NCBI GenBank assembly: GCA_937914895.1
Contig: CALGIL010000472.1
Location: forward strand, 1-6,231
Origin: an uncultured Angelakisella sp.
GTDB lineage: Bacteria; Bacillota; Clostridia; Oscillospirales; Ruminococcaceae
Direction of reading: 5' to 3'
DNA length: 6,231 nt
The notes beneath the pieces are model-generated. The model was not told the DNA's origin. It did no database searches and was given only the letters and a program-made list of their open reading frames with translations. Position 1 is the first letter of the stretch. Each line of letters starts with the position of its first letter. This document shows, piece after piece, positions 6,139 through 6,231 of this stretch. A program made the translations under genes and the position numbers.

Positions 6139-6168
6139 CCCTTTCGGGGAAAGGGACTGCTCCCCGAA
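6139..6168. other. two overlapping, mutually exclusive hairpins
   Basis: CCCTTTC (6139-6145) pairs with GAAAGGG (6149-6155) around GGG. TTCGGGG (6143-6149) pairs with CCCCGAA (6162-6168). The two perfect 7-bp stems share bases 6143-6149, so only one can form at a time, on either strand. No uridine tract follows either one. Confidence 0.5.
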
Positions 6169-6231
6169 ATCACCAAGTGGTTCCTTCTTCTTCCAGGGGC
6201 AGCCCACTATACAAAGTGCCGCCTTCTTGGC

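Larger units (their letters stand above)
5946..6231 (-). other. upstream region of the ECF gene, no supported gene
   Basis: About 286 bases to the window edge hold no gene I can support. Nearest the ECF gene is a GC-rich stretch with the Shine-Dalgarno. Next comes an AT-rich block of heptamer repeats (6064-6091), then a hairpin-rich block (6139-6168). A weak - strand promoter can be drawn as TTGTTA (6084-6079), 18-base spacer, TATTTG (6060-6055), but it matches consensus poorly. I recognise no known riboswitch class. The region could be a structured leader, a repeat element, or the junction with a gene beyond the window. Confidence 0.4.

Noticed and set aside
5946..6176. Extended ECF protein of 257 residues, or one starting at 6050
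   Set aside because: The frame is open but has no Shine-Dalgarno before those ATGs, and the added residues do not resemble a transporter; the ATG at 5945 has AAAAGGAG ten bases upstream.

Overview
The window is GC-rich bacterial DNA with a strong preference for codons ending in C or G and Shine-Dalgarno sites of the AGGAGG type. A membrane decarboxylase with a free-standing biotin carrier, a DUF1667 protein beside an FAD oxidoreductase, and a lone ECF transporter S component all point to an anaerobic Bacillota. I infer a high-GC Clostridia member of the Oscillospiraceae/gut type. No rRNA, tRNA, insertion sequence or CRISPR array was seen.

Left part (1-1769, + strand). A FAD/NAD(P)-dependent oxidoreductase runs in from the left edge, where its N-terminus looks disturbed. 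It is followed by a small cysteine-rich DUF1667 protein. In other anaerobes this pair commonly accompanies GlpA-like glycerol-3-phosphate dehydrogenases, so an electron-transfer role is likely. An AT-rich gap with a heptamer repeat and a consensus-like promoter separates the two genes, and an intrinsic terminator closes the region.

Middle part (1855-5226, + strand). A compact four-gene operon encodes a sodium-pumping decarboxylase of the oxaloacetate type, in the order alpha (carboxyltransferase), gamma-like small membrane subunit, biotin carrier protein, beta (Na+ channel/decarboxylase). Alpha moves the carboxyl group of oxaloacetate onto biotin, the carrier takes it to beta, and beta releases CO2 while exporting Na+; the gamma-like protein probably holds the complex together. 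The most unusual point is that the gamma-like subunit carries, in its linker, a near copy of the Na+-site loop of beta ([12 protein letters not shown]).

Right part (5227-6231). A perfect 19-bp hairpin plus a second hairpin separates the operon from a convergent gene on the - strand for an ECF vitamin transporter S component. Its roughly 286-nt upstream region holds no convincing gene. It contains degenerate heptamer repeats, two mutually exclusive hairpins and a near-identical 14-base direct repeat, and may be a small non-autonomous repeat element or a structured leader.
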